Shown here: piece by piece, positions 1-7,715 of the stretch
Layout: each line of letters begins with the position of its first letter
Numbering within the stretch: position 1 is the stretch's first letter
Source of the DNA: Ctenosaura bakeri
Taxonomy: Eukaryota > Chordata > Lepidosauria > Squamata > Iguanidae
NCBI GenBank assembly: GCA_948474755.1
Contig: CAOLHI010006787.1
Coordinates: 1 to 64,000, forward strand
DNA: 64,000 nt
Direction: 5' to 3'
Program-made: the position numbers and the translations under genes
The notes under the pieces: model-generated
What the model saw: only the letters and a program-made list of their open reading frames with translations
Told to the model about the DNA's origin: nothing
Database searches by the model: none

Positions 1-80
1 ATTAACTCAGGAGATCAGAGCAAAGGCTCATCGGGAGGAGTCTAGATTGGCCATTTAGCCAATAAGAGGTAAGGAGAGGG

Positions 81-175
81 AGAATCATAGAACTGTAGAA
101 TGAGAAGAGACCACAGGGGCCATTGAGTCCAACTCCCTGCCATGCAGAAATACACAACCAAAGTATATCCAACAA
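81..175 (-). repeat. CR1 LINE 3'-end fragment
   Basis: The stretch reads agaatcatagaactgtagaa, then an 'agagaccacaggggccattgagtcc'-type segment. This is the reverse complement of the CR1 LINE 3' end, which finishes in ATTCTATG-type octamers. It is a short 5'-truncated copy. A longer relative lies at about 33.52-33.95 kb. The family call rests on remembered consensus. Confidence 0.7.
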
Positions 176-905
176 CAAGAAGGAAGAGAGGCCATGTGTA
201 AGCTTTCAGCTAACTGCTCCATGTTAGAGCAAGGAAAGGAATCCCAGGAAAGGGTTTTAAGGAAACACGAGACTGTCTGGTCAGATACAGTTGGTATTCA
301 GTTCTTTTGAAAGGAATTGGAGGGCTGGCGAGGGCAACCTGGTGTTGGAGAATACTCTTTTCTTTGGTCCTGCTCCTATGGGTTTGGTTCTTCCTCTTGC
401 AAACAGAGGGGAGGTATGCAGAGCCAGTGTTCTAAGCTAGTTGAGTTGTTTGATATATCTTCTGTTAATCCTTAGTACACTATTTTCCTGATTTTTAAAC
501 TATTATTAAAGTGTTGCACTTATAACAAGCCTGCTTAAGGGAGAGTGGAAAGCTCTGGTCACATTCTGTCTATGGCAAGGTCCACCACAAATTTGTAAAA
601 TACATTTTTTTCTTTTCCCCAAAAACATTAGGGGAAGGGGGAGAGTGTTGAACCCTTTATATTTTCTGGAACCCAGGGAAGGAGAGGGAAATTGGATCTC
701 CCAGAAAGTATTTGGTGGCAGCACTACTGCTTTTGCTGAATTGAGGAGAGGTAGGCAAGTCTGGGCAAAACCCAGCCATGTACCACCAGCCCCTTTTTGC
801 CACATCCCTTTACCCTCAAAATTGTGTGGGGGAGAATCACCCACATTTGGTCAAAAGAGACTCTTAAAACCTCTATGAGCAGGAGATACTGTCAGAACAC
901 TCCCC
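176..905. other. No gene or repeat recognised
   Basis: Unique-looking sequence of mixed composition. Short open frames occur on both strands, but none has a recognisable domain and none extends past about 110 codons. Confidence 0.5.
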
Positions 906-906
906 C

Positions 907-1135
907 CGCCACATCCTTGTGGTGTTGCTGTGTGCTTTCAAGTCATTTTTGACTTATGGTGACCCCAAGACAAATCTATCATGGGAGTTTCTTAACAAGA
1001 TTTATTCAGAGGAGCTTTGCCTTTGCCTTCCTCTATGGCTGTGCTTGCTCAGGTTCACCCAATGGGTGGCCTAGTGAGGATTCGAACCCTGGTCTCCAAG
1101 GTCATAGTCTATCACTCAAACCACTATAGCTCTCT
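907..1135 (-). repeat. Sauria-type SINE
   Basis: On the minus strand this has the Sauria layout. A tRNA-like head includes a B-box-like reverse complement of 'gattcgaaccctggtctcc' at about 1079-1098. A central region follows, and then a Bov-B-like tail; on the plus strand the tail reads as 'tttcaagtcatttttgactt' followed by 'atggtgaccccaag'. Sauria SINEs are known from squamates and are thought to be mobilised by Bov-B LINEs. No target duplication was resolved. Confidence 0.8.
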
Positions 1136-1678
1136 CAGTATTGAAAACTGGCTGGAAAAAGCAAAAAAACAAATTACCAGTCACCTTGGTAAGGATGTAC
1201 TGTTTGAAACTGGCCTAGATCCTCCCAAGCCTACTGGGTCAAGGAATTTTTTTTTATTTCCTGCCTCCTTTCAGCAACAGGAAATAAGCCCATCCCACAG
1301 GGAGGCATTAACTATGCAGCCCGTGCCATCTTAGCAGATTTAATTAATCAGGGGTATTTTCATATACACAATTATTGCACTATAATTCCACTTAAACTGC
1401 CATGGCATGACAAAGACTTGTGATAAACTGCCACCATTTAATTTCCTTACATCTCATCCCTAGCCTGCTATATCACAGAATAATCTGGAAGACAAAAGTA
1501 CGTGACACAAACTCTCCACCAAAAAACCACATAGCACCATTGTCCCCTGATTTGTTAAACAGTTAAATAAACAAATGGACAGGTGTATAATATATAGAAA
1601 TAATAATGTTAATGCAACATCTAATATGAACAGGTTGCTTACCTGTAACTGTGGTTCTTCGAGTGGTCATCTGTGCCA

Positions 1679-1813
1679 TCATACACTAGGAGCTTTAGCG
1701 CCTGCGCGGTAGCGTTCGGAAACTTCTAGAGCTTGTTCGCTTGGCGGGAACCCCTCCCCCACGCCGGTACTGCGCATGCTCCTCCCGCCGAGCAACGGTC
1801 TCTCCTCAGTTCT
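1679..1813. repeat. DIRS inverted terminal repeat, left copy
   Basis: 135 bp, identical by eye to the reverse complement of 7556-7690. It begins tcatacactaggagctttag. Outside it, positions 1628-1678 form a left-specific extension. Confidence 0.93.
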
Positions 1814-1867
1814 GTCGTCCGCCGTAGAACCTACAGGGACCTGAGAAAGAGGGGAGGAAGGGCGGGT

Positions 1868-1964
1868 GTGTATGATGGCACAGATGACCACTCGAAGAAC
1901 CACAGTTACAGGTAAGCAACCTGTTCTTCTTCTTCGTGGTCTCTGTGCCTTCATACACTAGGAG
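1868..1964. repeat. DIRS internal complementary region (ICR)
   Basis: Two abutting blocks. Positions 1868-1926 are a 59-bp perfect reverse complement of the left end (1628-1686). Positions 1926-1964 are a 39-bp perfect reverse complement of the right end (7677-7715). An ICR complementary to both termini is the hallmark of DIRS. In the accepted model it splints the two cDNA ends so that the circular form can be completed. Here it lies between the recombinase ORF and the 3' terminal repeat, as expected. Confidence 0.93.
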
Positions 1965-2000
1965 ACTGTGTAGCTTACCGGTCGGACGGCGGGTCAGGTC

Positions 2001-3061
2001 CTACAGCACGGAAGCCAACACCTCACGTCCAAACCGGGCATCTCTGCGCGACCGGCAGTCGAGCCTGTAGTGGCGCACGAAGGTCGATGGTTGGGACCAG
2101 GTCGCCACACGGCAGAGTTCATGCAGGTCAACTCCTCGCAGGAGGGCCGCAGAAGTAGCCACAGCTCTGGTGGAGTGGGCTCGAAGCAGGACTGGCGGAG
2201 GCTTCCTCGCGAGCTCATACGCCAGTTCAATAGTCCTCACCACCCACTTGGAGAAGCGCTGGGTGGACACTTTTAGGCCCTTCCGACGTCGCCCATAGCA
2301 AACAAAGAGATGCGGCGTCTGTCGGAAGGAAGCAGTCCTGTCCTTGTAGAAAGCCAATGCCCGACGCACGTCCAGGGAGTGGAGGGACCGCTCCAACGGT
2401 GTCGTCGGGTTCGGGAAGAAGGCAGGCAGGATGATGTCCTGGTTGAGATGGAAACTGGACACCACCTTTGGCAGGAACGAGATGTCAGGTCTCAGGACCA
2501 CCTTGTCCCTGTGGAAGACCGTGAAGGGCTCATCGGAACGAAGAGCTGTGATCTCACCCGCTCGCCTCGCTGAGGTCACCGCTACCAGGAAGGCAGTTTT
2601 CATTGTCAGGAGCCTGTCATCCGAGGTCGCCATTGGCTCGAAGGGCGGCTTCGTCAGCTGCGAGAGCACCAGCGAGAGGGACCACGGCGGTAGCGGCGGC
2701 GATACCGGCGGGTAGAGATGATGAAGTCCTTTCAGGAACCGCTTGACGGTATCGTTCCTGAAGAAGGCCGAGGCAGCAGATCGTGGCGGTTGGTATGCCA
2801 CGATCGCGGAGAGATACACCTTCAGGGATGGAAACGCCAGGCCCTGTTGCCGGAGGTGCAGGAGGAAGTGCAGGACGGTCGAGAGCCCCGCGGGCGATAC
2901 CGGCTCACTCCTCTCGTTAGTGAAGGTCAGGAAGCGTCGCCACTTGTATTGATAGTTGCGACGGGTGGATTCCTTCCTGGCCGCGACGAGGACGGTACCG
3001 AGCACGGGATCGTCTAGTGCGATATCCTCCAGGCATGGAGGGCCAGGCGTGGCAGGTCCGG
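2001..3061 (-). CDS. DIRS tyrosine recombinase (YR)
   Basis: Tyrosine recombinase that would insert the DIRS circle into the genome. The C-terminal ~345 residues carry the fold. A SAM-like N-terminal part holds RKESTRRNYQYKWRRF. The catalytic set follows: first Arg in TSARRAGEITAL, His-x-x-Arg in RAHSTRAVATS, and the nucleophile Tyr in FVRHYRLD. The frame stays open upstream to at least 4841, but that part overlaps the RT gene and looks like a shadow, so the left limit of the real domain (about 3061) is approximate. I see no ATG just upstream. The frame overlaps the end of the RT frame and is the same frame as Gag, so expression from a fused or spliced transcript is likely. No stop or missing catalytic residue is seen. 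Confidence 0.9.
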
Positions 3062-4927
3062 ATGGAGGACTCGGCCGCCGGAGTGGGAGAGCAGGTCCGG
3101 TGTCGGTGGCAACCGGAGCAGGTTGTCTCGCGCGGCTTGTAGCAGGGGTGCGAACCAATGTTGCCTCGGCCAGTACGGGGCTACCAGGATCGCGTCGGCT
3201 CGGTCGGCGAGGATCTTCGATATCGTCCGGCCGAGCAGCGGGAACGGCGGGAACGCGTAGAGGAGTTCCCCGGTCCACGGAAACTGGAAAGCGTCCCCGA
3301 TGGAGGCACGATCGTGGCCCGCTCTGGAACAGAATCGGCGACACTTCGCGTTTTCCCTGGTCGCGAAGAGGTCGATCGATGGTTCGCCCCAGCGGTCCCG
3401 AATCAGTCTGAACGCCTCTCCGGAGAGAGACCATTCGTGATGGGATGAGGTGTCCCTGCTGAGGGCGTCTGCCGTGGTGTTCTCCTGCCCGGCCAGGTGA
3501 ACCGCCACGGGATGCGTGTGCAGGCGAATGCACCATTCCCACAGGTCGAGCGCGATGTCGAGCAGGGTCGTGGAATGAGTCCCACCTTGTCTGTTGATGT
3601 AGCAGACGGCGGTGGTGTTGTCCGTCAGAATCAGGACCGTGCGCCCCGCCACGGCATGGCGGAACGCCCGTAGGGCTTTCCAGACGGCGAGTAGCTCCAG
3701 CGCGTTGATATGGAGAGCGGTCTCGTCGTCGGTCCATCTGTCGCGGACTCTGAGATCGCCGCAGTGGGCACCCCATCCATACAGGGAGGCGTCGGTCGTT
3801 ACCGTCACCTTCGGTGTCGGCTGTTGGAAAGGCATCCCTGACATGAGATTGCGTCGCGACTGCCACCATCGGAGGGATGAGCGGACGTCTCCCGGCAGCT
3901 GCAGTCGGAGTGTCTGTTCGTCTCGCAGGGGGTCGAATATGCGGACGAACCAGTGTTGAAGAGGTCTTGCTCTCAGCCTGGCGAGATATGTCACAGCGGT
4001 CGTCGCAGCCATGTAGCCCAAGAGCTGCTGGACGCTTCTCGCAGATAACGTCGGGGCCGTACGAGCGTGAGCGGCGGCCCGGATCAAGGTTTGTGCTCGA
4101 GACTCTGGTAGGTACGCCCTGGCGGAGGTCGAGTCGAGCGTCGCCCCGATGAAGTCCAAGATCCTCGCCGGCTCGAGGTGGGACTTCTTCGGATTCACTC
4201 GTAGACCAAGGCGGGTCAGGAGTGACAACGTCATGTGGACGTCGTGGTAAAGTCTCTGTTTGCAGGACGCCACCAACAGCCAATCGTCGAGGTAGGGGAA
4301 GACGGAAGCGCCCTTCGTCCGCAGGTAGGATACCACCGGGGCCATGCACTTGGTGAAGACCCTTGGGGCAGTTGAGAGTCCGAACGGCAGCACCTTGTAC
4401 TGGTAACAGGTGTCGTCGACTGCGAAGCGGAGGTACCGTCTGTGCTGCGGGCGAATGGCGATATGGAAGTATGCGTCTCGGAGATCGATGGAGGCGAACC
4501 AGTCCCCTCGATGTAGGAAGGGTAGGATCGACGGTATCGTGACCATCTTGAACCTTTTGGGGCGGATGTAGTAGTTCACCCCTCTGAGGTCTAGGATCGG
4601 CCGGAGGGTACCGTCGGCTTTCGGTACCGTGAAGTACCTGGAGAAGAAGCCGGTGGTCTTGGCCTCTTGCGGGAGCTGCTCGATCGCCCCTTTCTGGAGG
4701 AGGGATTGGATCTCTTCCAGGAGGGCCGGACTCGACGGCGTGGAGTAGTAAACGCCGCGAGGAGGAATATCGAGAAACTCGATGGCGTAGCCAAGACGGA
4801 CGATGGAAAGCACCCAAGAGTCCGTAGTGACATACTGCCACTCCGCTAGGTGTCGAGCGAGAGTCGGTCGGTCTCCGAGCGCTGATGGTAGGCTGAAGAG
4901 TGGGTATTGGTGGGTCCTGCCAGGCAC
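3014..4927 (-). CDS. DIRS reverse transcriptase / RNase H with methyltransferase-like tail
   Basis: 637-codon frame. The RT domain occupies about residues 60-300: ILDLRGVNYYI near 111, first catalytic Asp in SIDLRDAYFHI near 147, LPFGLSTAP near 180, and the active site PYLDD near 211. RNase H lies at about 372-490 (TTDASLYGWGAH, then HINALELLAVW, TDNTTAVCYINRQGG, ENTTADALSRD, giving the D-E-D-D set). Residues about 515-600 match the Dam-like methyltransferase region known in DIRS elements (IDLFATRENAK, YAFPPFPL, LVAPYWPRQHWF). The frame begins one base after the Gag stop at a GTG, and the first ATG lies inside the RT fold. The RT frame is also open upstream within the Gag gene, which suggests frameshifting or readthrough. 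No internal stop. Confidence 0.93.
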   Translation of the reverse strand: MPGRTHQYPLFSLPSALGDRPTLARHLAEWQYVTTDSWVLSIVRLGYAIEFLDIPPRGVYYSTPSSPALLEEIQSLLQKGAIEQLPQEAKTTGFFSRYFTVPKADGTLRPILDLRGVNYYIRPKRFKMVTIPSILPFLHRGDWFASIDLRDAYFHIAIRPQHRRYLRFAVDDTCYQYKVLPFGLSTAPRVFTKCMAPVVSYLRTKGASVFPYLDDWLLVASCKQRLYHDVHMTLSLLTRLGLRVNPKKSHLEPARILDFIGATLDSTSARAYLPESRAQTLIRAAAHARTAPTLSARSVQQLLGYMAATTAVTYLARLRARPLQHWFVRIFDPLRDEQTLRLQLPGDVRSSLRWWQSRRNLMSGMPFQQPTPKVTVTTDASLYGWGAHCGDLRVRDRWTDDETALHINALELLAVWKALRAFRHAVAGRTVLILTDNTTAVCYINRQGGTHSTTLLDIALDLWEWCIRLHTHPVAVHLAGQENTTADALSRDTSSHHEWSLSGEAFRLIRDRWGEPSIDLFATRENAKCRRFCSRAGHDRASIGDAFQFPWTGELLYAFPPFPLLGRTISKILADRADAILVAPYWPRQHWFAPLLQAARDNLLRLPPTPDLLSHSGGRVLHPDLPRLALHAWRISH

Positions 4928-4928
4928 G

Positions 4929-7382
4929 TCAAAACCGAGACTTTGTCTCGGAGGAGGACTTCTTCGACGAAGGCGGGCGCCGCCTAATCGTGCGTCTGGC
5001 CGATGAGCTGGAGGACGGTCTCGACTGTCCAGACTGGGCCGAACGCTGGAACGACGAGGTGGAAGATCGTCGCCAGGATGGGCGGAAGGTGGAGGCCCTG
5101 CGGGCCTGCGTGGCCGGCTGCAGCCCGATCTTTTTTGCGGTCAGTCTCGCCTTGACGAGATTGTCCAAAGCTTCGTCTGTGGACGAATTGAATAGGCCTT
5201 CACCGTCGAAGGGGAGATCTTCAATCCTCCTTCTGGTGTCCTCCTGGATGTCGGCCGGTCGCAGCCAAGCATGGCGGCGGAGGCCGACGGATCCCGCCAT
5301 GACCCGGGAGGCGATCTCCACTGCGTGCCGGGAGGAGGCCATCTGGTGCCGAGCGATGGAGATAGCCTCATTGAAGATCACGGAGGAGGCTTGGCGGATG
5401 TCCTCCGGTACCGCTTCCATCGCTGGTTGCAGGCGATCGAGCACTTTCTTCAGGTATGCCGCGAGGCAAGCCTGAGTGTTGGACAGCCTGATCTGCAAGG
5501 AGGCAGCTGAATAGAACCTCCTTGCGTAGGCGTCCAACTTCCTGCCCTCTTTGTCCGGCGGGGTGGTGTGTTGCCTGCCGGAGCCCTTCGTCTGCGCGGA
5601 CTCGACGACCACAGAGTTCGGTGCAGGGTGATTAAATAGATAACCGGCGTTATCCTTCTGCACCCTGTAGAGGTGTTCTAACCGCTGCGGTATCGGCTGA
5701 GCCGAGGCCGGTCTATCCCAGGCGGCCTTCACCAGTCTGGATACCCGGGGCAGGAGAGGCAGCGGGGCCGTGGAAGGTCGCTTCTCCTCGAAAACGGAGA
5801 AGGCTGGATCGTCATCTTCCGGCTCCGCATCGGCGATCTTAAGGCCGAGGGTAGTGGCCATGCGGAGCAGCATCGCAGAGAACTGGTGGACGTCCTCTGG
5901 AGCAGAATCTGGGATCGGGTTCCCGAATCCCAACGGAGGAGACTCCTGGGAGGCCGCCTCAGACACCTCAGACTCCGCACTCGAGTCGTACGACTCTGAG
6001 CTTGGTGAGTCCTCTCGCCGCTCGCTCTCCGGCTCCTTCGTAGTCGCCGCAGGTGTTGCCTTCCTAGGCTTCTCCGCAGCCGGGGCGGTGGTAGCAGCAG
6101 CGTCCCGCTTGGGATGGCTGACCACTGACTTCACCCTCTTGGTGGTGACCGGGGTAGTCTGGCAGGCTGACGTCGTCGTAGCCCGCTCAGTCACCACCGA
6201 CTCCGTAGGGCGTGTCGCCGTTGCCGTGACCCTAGGAGGTGGCGATATCGCCCGATACCGTGGTGAAGGCTCCCTCGCCCTATGATATCGAGGGGAGGGA
6301 GAGCGGCTGAAGGAGCGGCGGTCCGACGGAGATCGGCTTCGGCGTCGACGGTACCGAGCCTCGTCCCCTCTAGGCGAGCGCGATTCGCGCTGTCGACGAG
6401 GTGACCGGGACCTCCGGAAGGTCTCCCAGCGACTCGGGCCACGATGGTACCGATCCCGGTACGATGGCGAATGCGACCGATAGGAGGCCGGGCACTCTCT
6501 CCATTCAGATTCCCTCGCGTACCTGGCCACGTAGGACGCCGAGGTGTATCTGGAGGCAGACGAGCGAGGTTGTTCCTCTCTTGTCTCCCTCGGAGGCGGC
6601 GAGGCCAACGGACGCTCGGAAGAGCGGGACCGGGACCTGAAGGAGGTCGAACGCCGCTCCGGAGAAGCAGAGGGCTCTCTCTGCTGCAGGTCAGCCGACC
6701 TGCGACGGCTAAGAGGGCGGTGGCGCTCCTCCACCAGGGTTGGAGGGTCTGCCACAGGCGAGTCCGGGCGCTGTTGGGAAACGTCCTCGATCTCATCCTC
6801 CGAGAGGTCGACGGACTCGCCTCGCCCTTTGGAAGGCTGCTGAGTAGGAGGAGGAGTAGGAGGTTGAGCGTCCCCAGCCGGGGAGCGCTTCTTTTCCTTC
6901 TTCTTCTTCTTCTTCTCCTTCTCCTTGCCCTTGCCTCCGTCCGGAGCAGGGCGCTTTTTTGCAGGCGTCTCCGTAAGGGGAGCCTCAGCCTTCCTCGCCG
7001 TCGAGGATCCTTTCGCTGACTTGGCAGCCGCCGACAGGTTCGGGATCCTCGGTAACGCCGAGATCGGCGTTTTCGCCGGTACCGAGCCCGATACCGACGA
7101 GGTGGACGGAACGGCAGCCGCCGATACCGTCGATGGCGTGGTCGTCTTCTTGTCGGCCATCTTGGAAGTGGAGGTCTCGTCTATCGCCCGCAGAGACTGT
7201 TCCCAACAATAAGATTTGAGTCTCGCGGAGCGGTTGCGAAGAGTTTGGGGAGTAAAATCCCTGCAAATTGGGCAAGTCCGGATGTTGTGGGACTCGCCCA
7301 AACAGAAGAGACACTCCTTATGGCCGTCGTTGAGGGCAACCTTGCGGCCGCAGGACACGCACTTCTTAAAGAGCGCGGACAT
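4929..7382 (-). CDS. DIRS Gag-like protein with zinc-binding motif and SR-rich region
   Basis: About 817 residues from the ATG at 7382, chosen because it directly precedes SALFKKCVSCGRK; the open frame itself reaches 7499. The N-terminus holds three Cys-x2-Cys pairs (CVSC, CLFC, CPIC) with a His between, so a zinc-binding fold is likely. A Lys/Glu run follows (EKEKKKKKKEKKR). About residues 270-420 are dense in Arg-Ser and Ser-Pro (RSPRRQRESRSPRGDEARYR, SRSPSDRRSFSRSPSPRY). The C-terminal ~250 residues look folded and lack low complexity (for example RIEDLPFDGEGLFNSSTDEA). By position and shape it is the DIRS ORF1, presumed RNA-binding or capsid-like; that role is inferred from family position. 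It ends in TGA at 4929-4931. Confidence 0.82.
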   Translation of the reverse strand: MSALFKKCVSCGRKVALNDGHKECLFCLGESHNIRTCPICRDFTPQTLRNRSARLKSYCWEQSLRAIDETSTSKMADKKTTTPSTVSAAAVPSTSSVSGSVPAKTPISALPRIPNLSAAAKSAKGSSTARKAEAPLTETPAKKRPAPDGGKGKEKEKKKKKKEKKRSPAGDAQPPTPPPTQQPSKGRGESVDLSEDEIEDVSQQRPDSPVADPPTLVEERHRPLSRRRSADLQQREPSASPERRSTSFRSRSRSSERPLASPPPRETREEQPRSSASRYTSASYVARYARESEWRECPASYRSHSPSYRDRYHRGPSRWETFRRSRSPRRQRESRSPRGDEARYRRRRSRSPSDRRSFSRSPSPRYHRAREPSPRYRAISPPPRVTATATRPTESVVTERATTTSACQTTPVTTKRVKSVVSHPKRDAAATTAPAAEKPRKATPAATTKEPESERREDSPSSESYDSSAESEVSEAASQESPPLGFGNPIPDSAPEDVHQFSAMLLRMATTLGLKIADAEPEDDDPAFSVFEEKRPSTAPLPLLPRVSRLVKAAWDRPASAQPIPQRLEHLYRVQKDNAGYLFNHPAPNSVVVESAQTKGSGRQHTTPPDKEGRKLDAYARRFYSAASLQIRLSNTQACLAAYLKKVLDRLQPAMEAVPEDIRQASSVIFNEAISIARHQMASSRHAVEIASRVMAGSVGLRRHAWLRPADIQEDTRRRIEDLPFDGEGLFNSSTDEALDNLVKARLTAKKIGLQPATQARRASTFRPSWRRSSTSSFQRSAQSGQSRPSSSSSARRTIRRRPPSSKKSSSETKSRF

Positions 7383-7555
7383 AAGACGAAGAAACGCCAA
7401 ACTCCGAAATCCAAAAAGACGAAAAACGAAGGGGGAGTCCGAAAGAGAGGTCAAAGACAGTCCGAAAGTCCGTAAAACCGTGAAAAAACAGCAAGCCAAG
7501 CACGACGTGAGAGGAACAAACTAAAGAACCTTCCGTACGCGGCGGCGGACGAGAA

Positions 7556-7690
7556 AGAACTGAGGAGAGACCGTTGCTCGGCGGGAGGAGCATGCGCAGT
7601 ACCGGCGTGGGGGAGGGGTTCCCGCCAAGCGAACAAGCTCTAGAAGTTTCCGAACGCTACCGCGCAGGCGCTAAAGCTCCTAGTGTATGA
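7556..7690. repeat. DIRS inverted terminal repeat, right copy
   Basis: 135 bp, the exact reverse complement of 1679-1813 by eye. It is followed by a right-specific extension (7691-7715, ending cgaagaagaag) that is repeated in complement in the ICR. On the minus strand this is the 5' end of the element and probably holds its promoter. No TATA box was seen. Confidence 0.93.
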
Positions 7691-7715
7691 AGGCACAGAG
7701 ACCACGAAGAAGAAG

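Larger units (their letters stand above)
1628..7715 (-). mobile_element. DIRS-like tyrosine-recombinase retrotransposon, near-complete
   Basis: A 6.1 kb element read right to left. Order on the minus strand: terminal repeat (7690-7556), Gag-like ORF, RT/RNase H ORF, tyrosine recombinase ORF, internal complementary region (1964-1868), terminal repeat (1813-1679). DIRS elements replicate through reverse transcription and a circular intermediate, and integrate with a tyrosine recombinase instead of a DDE integrase, so they leave no ordinary target duplication. Both ends abut the trinucleotide ATG (left flank ...aatATG, right flank ATGtgg), which may be the crossover site. All three coding blocks are long and open, and the inverted repeats are identical by eye. 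The copy is therefore young and possibly competent. It is much more GC-rich than its flanks. Confidence 0.93.

Noticed and set aside
3061..4841. Long open minus-strand frame continuous with the recombinase
   Set aside because: It overlaps the RT/RNase H gene, whose motifs are unmistakable, and its own residues are Arg/Pro-rich with no domain. Treated as a shadow frame, though its openness is noted as a finding.
4900..7019. Plus-strand frames of about 190 codons across the DIRS element
   Set aside because: They lie opposite the Gag-like gene, show no domain, and follow from its GC-rich codon use.
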